DNA of 64,000 nucleotides from Prunella strophiata (lineage: Eukaryota; Chordata; Aves; Passeriformes; Prunellidae). This document shows, one piece after another, positions 22,201 through 32,915 of the stretch (the first letter of the stretch is position 1; every line of letters begins with the position of its first letter). The stretch is taken from contig JAZBQD010000027.1 of the NCBI GenBank assembly GCA_036583965.1, positions 31,150,776 to 31,214,775 of the forward strand. The letters are read 5' to 3'. The translations under genes were made by a program, and so were the position numbers. The notes below the pieces were generated by a model. It saw only the letters and a list, made by a program, of their open reading frames with translations. It did no database searches and was not told where the DNA came from.

Positions 22201-23311
22201 GAAAATGGAAGCATCAACAAATAGGCACTTAGGCTTGTCATTTCAGCTATTTTCCTTTATTTTCAGTAAGAAAAGGAAAGCAAGAAAACCTGGAAATGAG
22301 GCAAGTCTTCTCAGCCCTGAGAACTGCTGAGGCTTTTTAAACTCTACAAGCATTTAGCTTGCTTAGTTCTTTGTTTTTTTTCATCAAGGATTAATTTTTG
22401 ATTAAAGTTTTTCAAAAAGAAAAAAAGTTTAATTGAAATCAATCCTCCAAGCAATTTGTTGAAACTGTTTCCTGATCAAAACAAAATCAGAATAAATGAC
22501 ATCTGATTTAAAAATAATTACATCCAGTGATAATTAGTGTGTTTGCAGGAAAGTTTAACAATTTTTGTGCAGTAAAAGACCAGGAACAAAGTTAACATGC
22601 TTTGAGCTAATGTGAGCACAGCCTTTTCAGACAGACACTGCATAGATGTGAAACTGGGGAAAATAGGATGTCTTTGAAATGAAAGACAGGTGCAAGAGAG
22701 AAGTCTGGCTGAGAGGAAATAGAGAATATGCATCACACATGTTAAAAAAGGAATAAAAAATCCATACCAGGATGAATGCCCTGGTTTGAAGAGGTATTTA
22801 TCTTGCACTTCCCCAGCATGGGATGTTATTTACTTCTAAGACTGTCTAGTTTATAAGAGAGAGGAAGAAGCAGCCTCAACTTCATTGAAACTCATAAATA
22901 AAACACCTCTCCACTTTCAGTGAGTGCTGCTGAGCTAAAGCATCACAGAAACTTCACCTTAAAAATGCTCTCAAATATTACAAGAGACAGCTTTGTTTTC
23001 TTGCAGTGTTTCCCATGTTTTATCCACATCCTTCAGCTGCTGGGGGGAGCTGAAAGCTGCCAGGTGAAATCACAACCTGCAGTTAAAGCACTCCATGAGA
23101 GGGAGCTTGGGGTGACTGTTGCAAAGCAGCCCCTGAGGAGAAGTGTCACTGACTGTCAGAGACATTCCAGCTGTTTGGGGCCCTGCACATCTGTGTGTGG
23201 CATGGATTAGCCATTTCTTACTTCCTCCTTCCTTCAAGGATCAGTCTGAAACGCATCCACTTCTGGCTGGCTGGGCTCACAATTTCACCTGACCAGATTT
23301 TTAGGGGAGTT

Positions 23312-23336
23312 AAAAAAAAAAAAAAAAAAAAAAAAA
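23312..23336. repeat. Poly(A) tract, 25 bases
   Basis: An uninterrupted A25 after GGGGAGTT, with no retrotransposon body recognised upstream. Confidence 0.95.
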
Positions 23337-23915
23337 GAGAATTTTAATTTAAAAACTGCAAAGGCTTTCTCACATGTAAAAAAATACTTCAGAAAGCTTC
23401 AGTGAGGACTGAAAATCAATAGTGTTTTCTTTTTTGCTAGGAATAATGGTTATTTCTGAGCAAAGCCCTGGTGCTGGAGAGGGCAGCTGTGGGAGACGTG
23501 CCCATCCATCCCGTGGATTCACGAGGGCTTTGTCTTGGGCTCCCATTTACACAGCTCTAAATTCTGCTGTGTTGACTTTGAGCTTGACACGCCACTAAAT
23601 CTTCAGTCCCCAAGCAGAGTCCTCTCCAAATCGTGGTGTTTCACTGGCTGCCTCAGACCACAAGTGTCACCTTCATTTGAAATTATCTTGTCCCAAGTGT
23701 GCTTAAAACATTCTCATCGTTTTTGATGAGGTTGGGCCCCATTCCAAGGCCATGGCCAAGCCAAAGCCCCTGCAGGGGAGGGGGTTTTTCCTGACTGCTT
23801 TCAGGAGGGCCCTTTTCAGGGCTGCTCAGTCCCAAAGTAGGTCTGTTATTACAGGAAAAGCAATTTAACGGGATATGAGTTATGACTGAGAGGATCCATG
23901 CAGGTGTTCATGGGG

Positions 23916-23950
23916 TTTAATTAATGTGTTCACATCACACCTTTAATTAA
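23916..23950. promoter_or_regulatory. Candidate homeodomain/T-box motif cluster
   Basis: TTTAATTAA occurs twice (23916-23924 and 23942-23950). Between them TCACACCT (23935-23942) is the reverse complement of AGGTGTGA, the classic T-box half-site. The words are visible in the sequence. Function is inferred and untested, since such motifs also arise by chance in AT-rich DNA. Confidence 0.25.
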
Positions 23951-24249
23951 TTTGTGACAACGGTCTCGAGTGTCACCGAGGCAGAGAAAGGCAACTTTGC
24001 TGTCCAAGGCTCACAGGAAGTACAAAGGATTTTGTGTCTTCTGGGCTGATGAGTCTGGGGGAACCTGAGGTACCCAGCCCAGGATGGTGTCTGGGAGCAG
24101 GAGTGACTACACAGCTGTCTGTAGAGTTAAAATAAATACAGAAATGGTCAAAAGTCAAATTAGAACCACTGATATCAAAAAAGTGACTCTTAAATGTTCT
24201 CTGAAAGCAGGAATGGATGCTGTGGTATCAGTGAATCACCTCTGCTGGA

Positions 24250-24565
24250 TCATAGAATCAGAGGAGTGCAGAATGGGTTGGGTTGGAAAGGAACTTAAAA
24301 ATCATCTTTCCAGTCCCCTGCCATGGGCAGGGACACCTTCCACTGTCCCAGGTTGCTCTAAGCCCCTCCAGCCTGGCCTTGGACACTTCCAGGGATCCAG
24401 GGGCAGCCACAGCTTCTCTGGGCACCCTGTGCCAGGGCCTGCCCACCCTCACAGGGAACGATTCCTTCCCAATATCCCATCCATCCCTGCCCTCTGGCAG
24501 TGGGAAACCATTCCCCTTCTGTGACTCCAGCCCTTGTAAGCAGTCCCTCTCCATCTCCCTTGCAG
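24250..24565 (-). mobile_element. CR1 LINE 3' fragment, minus strand
   Basis: The plus strand shows the complemented CR1 3' end from ATCATAGAATCAGAGGAG. It continues through CCCTGCCATGGGCAGGGACA, GCCTGGCCTTGGACACTTCC, CAGGGCCTGCCCACCCTCAC and GCAGTGGGAAACCATTCCCC to CAGTCCCTCTCCATCTCC. It includes the terminal octamer region and about 300 bases of 3' sequence. Frames of up to 146 residues across it are shadows. Confidence 0.92.
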
Positions 24566-24923
24566 ATCTCTACACCTTCATCTGTTTGATGAAATGGGAG
24601 AGTAAACTCATTCTTTTTTCATCAACAGGCTCATTTTGCAGATTCTGCCTCAAATGCCTATTTAATCTCTTCAGTTCAGTCTAGCAGCAAACTCAGTAAA
24701 CTTCCAGAGCTGTGTGTCAGCATTTGTCTCCACACACAAATATGTGATTTGCTGATAAGGCAGATCGGAAGCTGGTTAATTGCATCGGATTTCTCCCTGA
24801 AAAGCCTTTTTAACTACCCTCAAATATCATCGAAGCTGAGGCTAAGTACATGTTTGAATATTTTCTTCAGTTCTCTGCTGACAAAACTGCTGATGTGGTT
24901 GTTCTTACATCTTATGATTGATC

Positions 24924-24928
24924 AAAAA

Positions 24929-24948
<20 letters not shown>
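24924..24948. repeat. Poly(A) tract, 25 bases
   Basis: A25 followed by an AAAAAAG-rich tail to about 24978. Confidence 0.95.
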
Positions 24949-24961
<13 letters not shown>

Positions 24962-27140
24962 AAAAGAGAAAAGGCAAAATTTTAATCCTAACACAAACAC
25001 ACAGATGAGAGACATTCCAAAGAAGGCAATTTCATACAGAACTGATTTTCATAAAGATTTTTAAGCATTTCCTCCTTCATCAGTGTTTGTTCCTAAGCAT
25101 CAGACACTAAAGTAAATTGAAGCTTCTCCTACTGATGCAATTTGAATTTATTTTGGTGGCTTTTGACCATCTTTTACCTTGTGATTTGTTCCCAGCAGTA
25201 AATGTTTGGTGAACAGTTTCCTCCCTTTGACATTTGATTTGCCTGTAGCACCACAACTTTGAAACAGCAAATCTCATCAGCTCCAAAATCCACAGGGTTG
25301 GGATCTGCAATGGCATCAATTGCTTCAGCTTTGTCACAGTTCTGAATGTCTAAGTCATGGTCCCCAAAAGCTTTTGGTCTGTCTTGCACTCCCATGACAT
25401 CTTCTCCCATCTGCTGGGATTCAGTACTCCCCATTTCATTTGCTGTGCCAACAAGAGTTGAATTTCTGCTCCAAATAAGCTCCCTACTTGACACCAAGCT
25501 CACAAAAAGTCATGGAGAAGATTTAGGTCAGGAATGTGTAGTTGGGAATGGAGAAATCCCAGTGGAAATGAGAGCATAAGGGGAGAGGGATGGGGTGAAG
25601 CACACGGGAACCTCACGGGCCAAGTCCCTGGCATGGCTGGAGAGGAAGGACCCAGGGAATGCAGAGAGGAGGAGAGCCAGCAGAGAGCAAAATGAATCTG
25701 TAATTAATTTATGGCCTTGGATTAATGCTGATGGATCAGCTGTGACACAGAATTAGGGCTGGAGGTGCAAACTGAGATGCACCCGGATGCAGGGGGAGTG
25801 TGGCACAGCAGAAGGGGGTGAATCATCCAAGGAGACACAGGCCAGGGGGAGGTGGGAGCCAGGGTGGGACTGGAAAGCAAACTCCTGGAGAACACTAAGC
25901 TGCCAGTGTGAGAAAAGGAGTGGGAGATTGGAAGGGAGTGCTCAAGGGGGAAGAAAATTAGACATACACTGCTGCTGTAGGACACGAAACAACGCGACGC
26001 GGACAGCAGCTCTTTGCAAGGTGAAAGAGGCAAAAGAAAGGAAGTTTATTGAGTTCTGACTCCATTTATAGATTTCTGAAATGCCAGTGTCATTGGAGGG
26101 TGACAGTGCCACCTCCTCAATGCCGCTGGACAACCCAACAGTCCAGTCAAGTTGCTCTTCCCCCATAAAGGAATGCAAAACAATAAGTTATTTACAGAAA
26201 GTGTGTGAGAAAGTTCTGCACAAGAATGTAAACATCAGTAGGCTTTAGAGAAACTTAAAAAATCAGGGCCATAATACAGAGTTTAGGAGACAAAATAAAA
26301 ACAGAGAGGAGTCATGGAAAACTTATTTTGTCATTCCCATTCTTCCACTAGTCCCATCCTACCAAAAAACTGGGTGAACATACATTTATGTGTTGAATTT
26401 AGCTTAATATTCAGCTTGTAATATCACCATGCAGATTTAAGCCAGCTCACACTCTTTAATGTTTTATAACATTTTTTTTTCTTTTCCTTTAATTTTTCCC
26501 CTTCATTTACAACTTTTTCTCCTTTTCTTTGACCCAAAGACAAAAAACTGTCACCCATCAGTACCGAGCAATCCACCCTCCAGCTGGAGCAGCAAATTAT
26601 GATTATTCACAAAAGTCATGTGGTTGTTGTTCTGCTCCTGGGCTTTGAATCCCAGTGGGAAAGATAAGAATATTCCTCTTATGGCTTTGGGCAGGAATTG
26701 ATCACTTCCTACTCCTAAATACAAGTCATACCCTGCATTCATGTTGGTTGAGGGCACAGTGGGATTTTAAGCTGTGCAAATATATTCGGAATTCATGCCA
26801 CAGAAGATAAGAAAAATCGAAATATAGGAAAGAAATATTTCAAATGGCAATGCTTAGCAACTCAAGAGAAAAATATTCATGTTTCAAAATATTTTTTTAA
26901 GTTTTTAAACCTTAAGGAAAAGAATGAAAGCAAAGAATAAGACAAGAAATAAAGCATTGGTTCATTCTGAAAAGCAACAGAGGCCAAAAATTCCCCGCTG
27001 TGGGGGTAATGAAAAATCAGCCTAATTACATGGCAGTTAGATACTGTGTGTGTAGTGCTGAGTACTCATGGATTCTGTACATTGTGAACCCCTTTCAGCA
27101 GAATCTCCCAGCACCCAGGACAAGATGCCCAAGAATTAGC

Positions 27141-27160
27141 AAAAAAAAAAAAAAAAAAAA
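27141..27160. repeat. Poly(A) tract, 20 bases
   Basis: An uninterrupted A20 between TTAGC and GTGAAAAG. Confidence 0.95.
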
Positions 27161-28700
27161 GTGAAAAGTGAATTATTAGAGGGGGAGTCACAAGATTTCC
27201 CTCTCCCTGTGTCACAGGAGATTTTTGTCACAGTCACCCACTGACCAAGCAGAAATGCACTTGCCCTGTCACAGGGACAGCTGGAAAATAAACGTGCCCT
27301 GATATTTTTATTGCATGTTGTCATTGAGCTGGAGCAGGGGACCTTGGGGGACAGGCAAATGGATCATTTTAATTAACACCTAATTGTGCTTGACACCTGA
27401 AATTCTGCTCAGCTTCTCCCCTGCCAGACCCAGTAAGTGAAGGATGTCTGTGCAGTGCTGTACCAACAGGCAGGAGCTGGGAATTGCTCCCAGCTGCAGG
27501 GTGGAACTTCCTTGCCTCATTTTCCTGCAGAGAAAGCAGAGCATTTTGGTTTTAAATCCTAAAATCAGGAAGATCACCAGATTTTCAGCTACCAAAACCC
27601 AGGAAAGATTTGCATGGAAGTGAGGGGTTGTTTTGTGGCTAGAACAATTGAAAAGTTTCATAGAGAACAAATCAACCAGTGATTAAAAAACACACATGCA
27701 CCACTATCCTCCTCTGTGGTGAGGAATTCAGCACAAATACCAAACCATTTAAAAATGTGTAAATGTAACCTTGAGATGTTGGGGGAAAACCCACACTGGG
27801 AGGTGGAAAACTTGAGGAAGGTTTATTTCTATGCTCTCAGAAAGGTGTAACATTAGCATTGTCCCACCTTCTATTGTTCTACTTGTATCATTAGCTTTTA
27901 TTAGCATTGGATTGAGCACACCCTGCTTTATGACACTGCAACATAAATCAAGGCAGAGCCTCCCCAGTGACTCATATAAGCCAGCAAGCTCCATATAAAA
28001 GAAAGCCTTGACAGATGGGAAGGCAACAGAAACTGCAGAAGGCTGTTAAACTTCTTTTTTTCCCATTTTATACCAAAGCATACAGCTGGAGATGAGAGCA
28101 CTTTCATAGGTAAAATGCCAGTGAAAGAAAACTGGGGAACACTGAGTTCTCCATGACCTGGGCCCCCTGACTGCTCTTGACACAAAGATCACACCACTTT
28201 AATGGTGTCCCCATCCCCAAAACTCCAGCTTCCCATGTACCTTGGGGTCCCTGCTGTAAAGCATCCTGATATCCATGTTTTCCATTCCCTGGTGGGAAGA
28301 GGGTTAAAGCAGTGTCCTCTTCTGGAAGAGGCTGAGGAGATGTGATGTCCCTGTGCCCTCCCCAGCTGAGAGGGGCTACAGCACCCAATCCCCCAGAGGG
28401 CTCTGGCCCTCACAGCTCATGGGCATCCTGTCCTTCCTTCCCTCCCCAAAACATTTTTGCCAGCAGGGAAGGCTCAGAGCTGCCCAAACCTCTGCAGATC
28501 ACCTTCATCCCCAGCCTGATGTGCCTCCTTTGCCCAAAATCAGAGTGAGAGGCACACAAGAGGTGCTGTCCCTCAGCAGAGCTCCAGCACAAGAAGCCCA
28601 CTCTGGCTTTTCCTCCTCCAAGGGAAGATGCCAATGATATTGTAGGAAATGTTGCCTCAGCTGTGGTGGACCAAAGGTGCAAACTCCTTAAAAATGACTT

Positions 28701-28724
28701 TGCCACCTACAGCTGTAGGTGGCA
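28701..28724. repeat. 24-bp perfect palindrome centred on CAGCTG
   Basis: TGCCACCTACAG is followed directly by its exact reverse complement, CTGTAGGTGGCA, with no spacer. The centre is the E-box CAGCTG. Each arm carries CACCT or AGGTG, the core bound by ZEB and Snail-type zinc fingers. Twelve-base perfect arms without spacer are not expected by chance in 64 kb. Function unknown. Confidence 0.9.
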
Positions 28725-29451
28725 GCCTGAGTTTAACTTAATTACATTCATTAGTTTGACAATCTGAGATGAAATGGTGGTTAGCAACTTTGGAGCAGAG
28801 GGGGATGTTAGCAAGGAAAGCAGTGATAAAATCAAATTCCCTTATGGATAGAGCCTTGCAAGCAATTATCTGAGGTGTTGGCTGGCTGTGGGTAGTGCTG
28901 CAGAGCTAAATGTCTCTGCTGGGCCCATGTTTCATGATGTAAAAGAGTTATTTTGGTGCCCAAACTCTCTTGATTTGTTTTACAGGGTGCAGCTTGTTGC
29001 AATAAGAGATTCTTTCTGAAAGTGCCCTGATATCAGGAAGATTTTACTCCAAAAATGTGATTTTTTTTTTTTTTCAGAGCTAGATGTTTTTTAAAATATA
29101 TTCTCAAAAAATATTAAAAAGAAAACAAAAGAGCACCCAAGACATAAGAATCTGAGTTCAGCTGTGATGGGCCTGCTAACAATCCAAACAAGATTTGCAA
29201 TAAACAAGCAATTTCTTGATGCTGTTTAAACCTCATGAAGAGAAATCCTGTTGTTCTCCAGGGTAATTCCCAGAGAAGTGGTTCTTGGGACATTTTGTCT
29301 CTTGCAGTTATCCATCACTAAGTTCTAACCACTCTTAGAGACAACAATTAAATTAGAAATAAATGGAGAGTCACACTGATATAATAAATTTTGTTTAAAA
29401 TACCAGTTGGCTAAATTGGTGCAGTCCCCTCTTGCTTGGACACTTCAGTTG

Positions 29452-29772
29452 TGAGAAACTTCATGGACATGGAGGAGAGACTATTTACAAGGGCCTGGAG
29501 TGACAGCACACAGGGAATGGCTTCCCACTGCCCGAGAGTAGGGTTGGATGGGACATTGGGAAGGAATTGTTCCTGTGAGGGTGGGGAGGCCCTGGCACAG
29601 GGTGCCCAGAGCAGCTGTGGCTGCCCCTGGATCCCTGGCAGTGTCCCAGGCCAGGCTGGACAGGGCTTGTGGCACCCTGGGCTAGTGGAAGGTGTCCCTG
29701 CCCATGGCAGGAGGAGGATTTAAATGATCTTTAAGGTCCCTTCCCACCCAAACCATTCTGGGATTCTAGGAT
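29452..29772 (+). mobile_element. CR1 LINE 3' fragment, about 320 bp
   Basis: It begins in GAGAAACTTCATGGACATGG and continues through CACACAGGGAATGGCTTCCC, GTGAGGGTGGGGAGGCCCTG, GTGTCCCAGGCCAGGCTGGA and CCCTGCCCATGGCAGGAGG. It ends in AACCATTCTGGGATTCTAGG. It is well preserved and in the plus orientation. Confidence 0.93.
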
Positions 29773-31992
29773 AAAATGAGCTAACACCTAGGAAAAGTAA
29801 TCAAAGACTAAAGAATATGAAAGTTGTTAATACAGTTATCAGCTTGATGCAAGACAGGAGACATTTAAATTTGCATTATTTTAGCATGGCTGGAAAAGCT
29901 GCTCAAGCTGGAAAATCAGCCAAGACTTTTTCAGCTGTTTTGCTCTTCTCCCATCCCTAATTCTGTCTAATCCCTGAAATGCTCCACATGCACAGGGAAT
30001 CAGGAGCCTTGAGGGCCCCGTGTTGTTCTGGTTGTGGTGAGCAGTGATTTCATGGGTATTATGCTCCCCACTGATATGCATGACTTTGGTTGCACAGGTT
30101 GATTTAAATAAATTAATTTTTTTACAGAAAATCTGTTTTCCCATATGCCAGTCATTTAGACCACATACTTCCCAAAGATTTTACCACTTCACTCACTGTG
30201 GTGTTTTAAAATACACAGTAAGAAAAACAGTGTTTCCTTTTAAATAATAATAAAAAAGAAAATCCAGTTAATTTCATCCAAATACTGACACATGCAGGAC
30301 TTTCCTCAGCAGAACCACCCTGATAATTGTATTTCATCAGCTCCACCTGATGTTATACAGCAAAAAGAAGGACCTACAGTTGGCACCAAACATTTTGAAA
30401 ATTCTCAGTTCCATCAGAACAGATGCAGCAGGTTTTCAGCAAGAACCAGGCCCAGGTTGGCTGTGCTGGGGGAGCAGGGAGGTGTTATCTCCCTGAGGTT
30501 GTAGCAGCTACAGAAAATCTTTGAGCCCCAGCTGAAAACCAACAGGAATGCTGCCATGAAATTTAATGAAAACTCAGAAAAAGCCTCCACTGAATGAAGC
30601 CTTTTCCCATTCCATGGTGAGGCCTCAGCTGGGGTGGGATTTTTCTGGTCATGGAAATGTTGGGGGCTCAGGGCTGTTGGGCTTGTTCAGGGAAAGAGAG
30701 AGAAGCTAATAAAGAACCAGTTGCCAAGATGACAAGGAAATAATAGAGTTTCCAAAGAAATAGAATTTAGAACATCTGCTGCTCCCTCTACAAATCCTCT
30801 GAAACAATAATTTCATCTGGGGACCATCCCAGGTTAGAACATTATTAAATGGAGCATGGCAAAAGCACATCACAAGCTCTAAAGAACTTTGGGAGGAAAA
30901 TCTACTCTGAACTGGGACAAAAGGCAGAAGTTGAGATATTTCAGACCTAAAGTTGTATTGGATCCCCTGAAACATTTGATTTCAACCAAATTTAAAATTT
31001 TGTTGGTATTATGTTTTATTTTTCCTATTGTTTTCCACTAAGAATTGGGTTTACATCTTGAAAGAATTTGTTGAACAAATTGAGGAAACCTGAACACAGA
31101 ACAAGAAACTCATCAAAAGAAGCTTCCTTTTAAAGTTTCATTTTTAACACAAAAAAATTAAAAACAAACAAACAAGCAAAAAAAAAAAAAAAAAAAAAAA
31201 ACCCAAAAAAACAGCCCCCACCTTGATCAGCTTTAAACATAAGCAACACCCTCATTGTCTCCTTGAGGCTTCCAGCACCAAAGCCTTCATCTTCCATGCA
31301 TTTTATTTTCATGGCACAACAGAGGGCAAAACCTGCACTGTTCATTCCCTGGATGCCTCAGGTCTGTTAAAACATAGATTATTAAATATCCAATTCCTGT
31401 TTTGCACAGAAAATAATTTTTGTGTAAATGAGGAGCCCAAATCACAGCAATTCCTGTGCATTTTCCCACCATTTTTACCAAGGCTCTGTTTTATTCCCAT
31501 AAATCAACGGGAGTGGCAAACTGCTCCAAAACATCTCCCAGTTTGAGGAAGTTCTGCTGTGCCCTGGAAATCAAGGAGACAGCCCTTGGAGGGATTCCCT
31601 TCTCCAAGACACAGTTAATCATCAAAAGCAGAGACTTCTACAACACCTCAGAGTCTTCCCAAAAAGCACTGGCTGGGCTCCAGCTGGATTCCCAGGTTAT
31701 TCTTGACTTTCACTGGATCTGATGGCTTTGCTACCCAAGCACTCACTAGGGGAGGAATTCCTGTTTTCACAACTCAGCAGGAGTTTCCCATGCACAGAAA
31801 GGGGTTTCCTCCTGCTCAGTCTGACCCTGTGGAATTCTCATTCACCAGGACCAGCACCAGCAGCAGCATTTCCACCTTGCATTTATATTTTTCTTGATAT
31901 AAACACGTGGAAGTCTGCTGTGATATATTTAATTTAAAATCCCCACAGTGGGAAGAGCAAGCTGGAACAAGGAAGGAACAAGGTGGAAGAAT
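29773..31992. other. Unique sequence with one doubtful CR1 remnant
   Basis: Mostly unrecognised AT-rich DNA. At 30612-30715 words such as TGGTGAGGCCTCAGCTGGGG and TTGTTCAGGGAAAG resemble a strongly decayed CR1 interior, but the order is too eroded to call. An A24 run lies at 31178-31201. The 107-residue frame at 31223-31546 shows no family features. Confidence 0.35.
31178..31201. repeat. Poly(A) tract, 24 bases
   Basis: A24 preceded by AAACAAACAAACAAGC, giving an A-rich stretch from about 31151. Confidence 0.95.
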
Positions 31993-32131
31993 GAATCCTG
32001 GAAGTGTCCAAGGCCAGGTTGGACAGGGTTTGGAGCCACCTGGGATAGTGGAAGGTGTCCCTGCCCATGGCAGGGGTGGAGCTGGATGGGATTTAAGGTC
32101 CCTCCCAACTCAACCCAATCTGTAATTCCAT
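31993..32131 (+). mobile_element. CR1 LINE 3'-end fragment
   Basis: The CR1 3' end runs from AATCCTGGAAGTGTCCAAGG through GGGATAGTGGAAGGTGTCCC and GCCCATGGCAGGGGTGG to TCTGTAATTCCAT. It is 5'-truncated. Confidence 0.9.
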
Positions 32132-32810
32132 TGGCTCCATCACCACACTCTGGAAGGTCCACACCTTCCAAATAACTGAGGCTATCAAAACCTGGGTAGC
32201 CAAAAGCAACCTTGACAAAATGACATTTACAACTTCCTGGGAAGCAGCTTAAATGCCCAGCTGAGAAAATGAGAGGGGACATGTGGAAACTCCAATAAAA
32301 GAAAAGTCAGTGAAATGTCTCATTCTTTCCAGTAAGTGGATTAAGAGTTCTGGTAAGAAAGCTGAGGTCAAGCTTGATGATTTTCAAAGAGAAAATATCA
32401 CATTCTAGAAGCTTCTATGAGCTGAAGCCAAGTTTTTAATTCTATAAGCCTTTTTCTAATTCTTGCAAAATTAAAACAGAAACAAAGAGAAAAATATCAG
32501 TGAAAGTATGAAAAGAATGAATGTGATGAGATAATTAAGTGATTAAGCCCCTAGCTGTTCTTGGAACTGCTCAGAAATGCCTTGGAAAACATCATTCCAC
32601 AAATCCAGCTTCCTTCACACCCTGTTGCACTCTGAAATTGTAATTTTCATTTTTTCCTATTATCTGCATTCTCATGGATAAATTTTGTTTGGCCCTCAGT
32701 TCTGGAAGCATTTGGTAAAATGCATGTGGTTTTCCACAATATTTTGTTAAGGAGGGGAAAAATCCACAACAACCAACCAAAAACATAAAAATAAAAAAGG
32801 GACAAGAGGG
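32132..32810. other. Unique sequence, no gene seen
   Basis: AT-rich sequence with scattered A runs. It ends in the purine-rich lead-in GACAAGAGGG to the AAGGG repeat. Confidence 0.4.
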
Positions 32811-32915
32811 AAGGGAAGGGAAGGGAAGGGAAGGGAAGGGAAGGGAAGGGAAGGGAAGGGAAGGGAAGGGAAGGGAAGGGAAGGGAAGGGAAGGGAAGGG
32901 AAGGGAAGGGAAGGG
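32811..32915. repeat. (AAGGG)21 pentanucleotide microsatellite
   Basis: Twenty-one perfect AAGGG copies with no interruption, preceded by one imperfect GAGGG. GGG every five bases gives strong guanine-quadruplex potential on the plus strand. AAGGG is the motif of the expanded pathogenic RFC1 repeat in humans; here it is a motif match only, not evidence of that gene. Confidence 0.98.

Larger units (their letters stand above)
19202..24249. other. Five kilobases of unique sequence
   Basis: No coding exon, RNA gene or CR1 copy was recognised. Visible items are an A25 run (23312-23336) and a paired TTTAATTAA motif flanking a T-box-like TCACACCT (23916-23950). The many 60-99 residue frames lack any familiar protein feature. 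Confidence 0.4.
24566..29451. other. Unique sequence, about 4.9 kb, with one perfect palindrome
   Basis: No gene can be supported. It contains A25 (24924-24948), A20 (27141-27160), a small CpG cluster near 25985-26001, and the 24-bp palindrome at 28701-28724. The minus-strand frame at 25174-25503 is acidic and ends just before a donor-like AAG|GTAAAA, but matches nothing I recognise. Confidence 0.4.

Noticed and set aside
30612..30715. Possible CR1 interior remnant
   Set aside because: Only scattered words match (GTGAGGCCTCAGCTGGGG, TTGTTCAGGG). The order between them is too decayed to call without an alignment.
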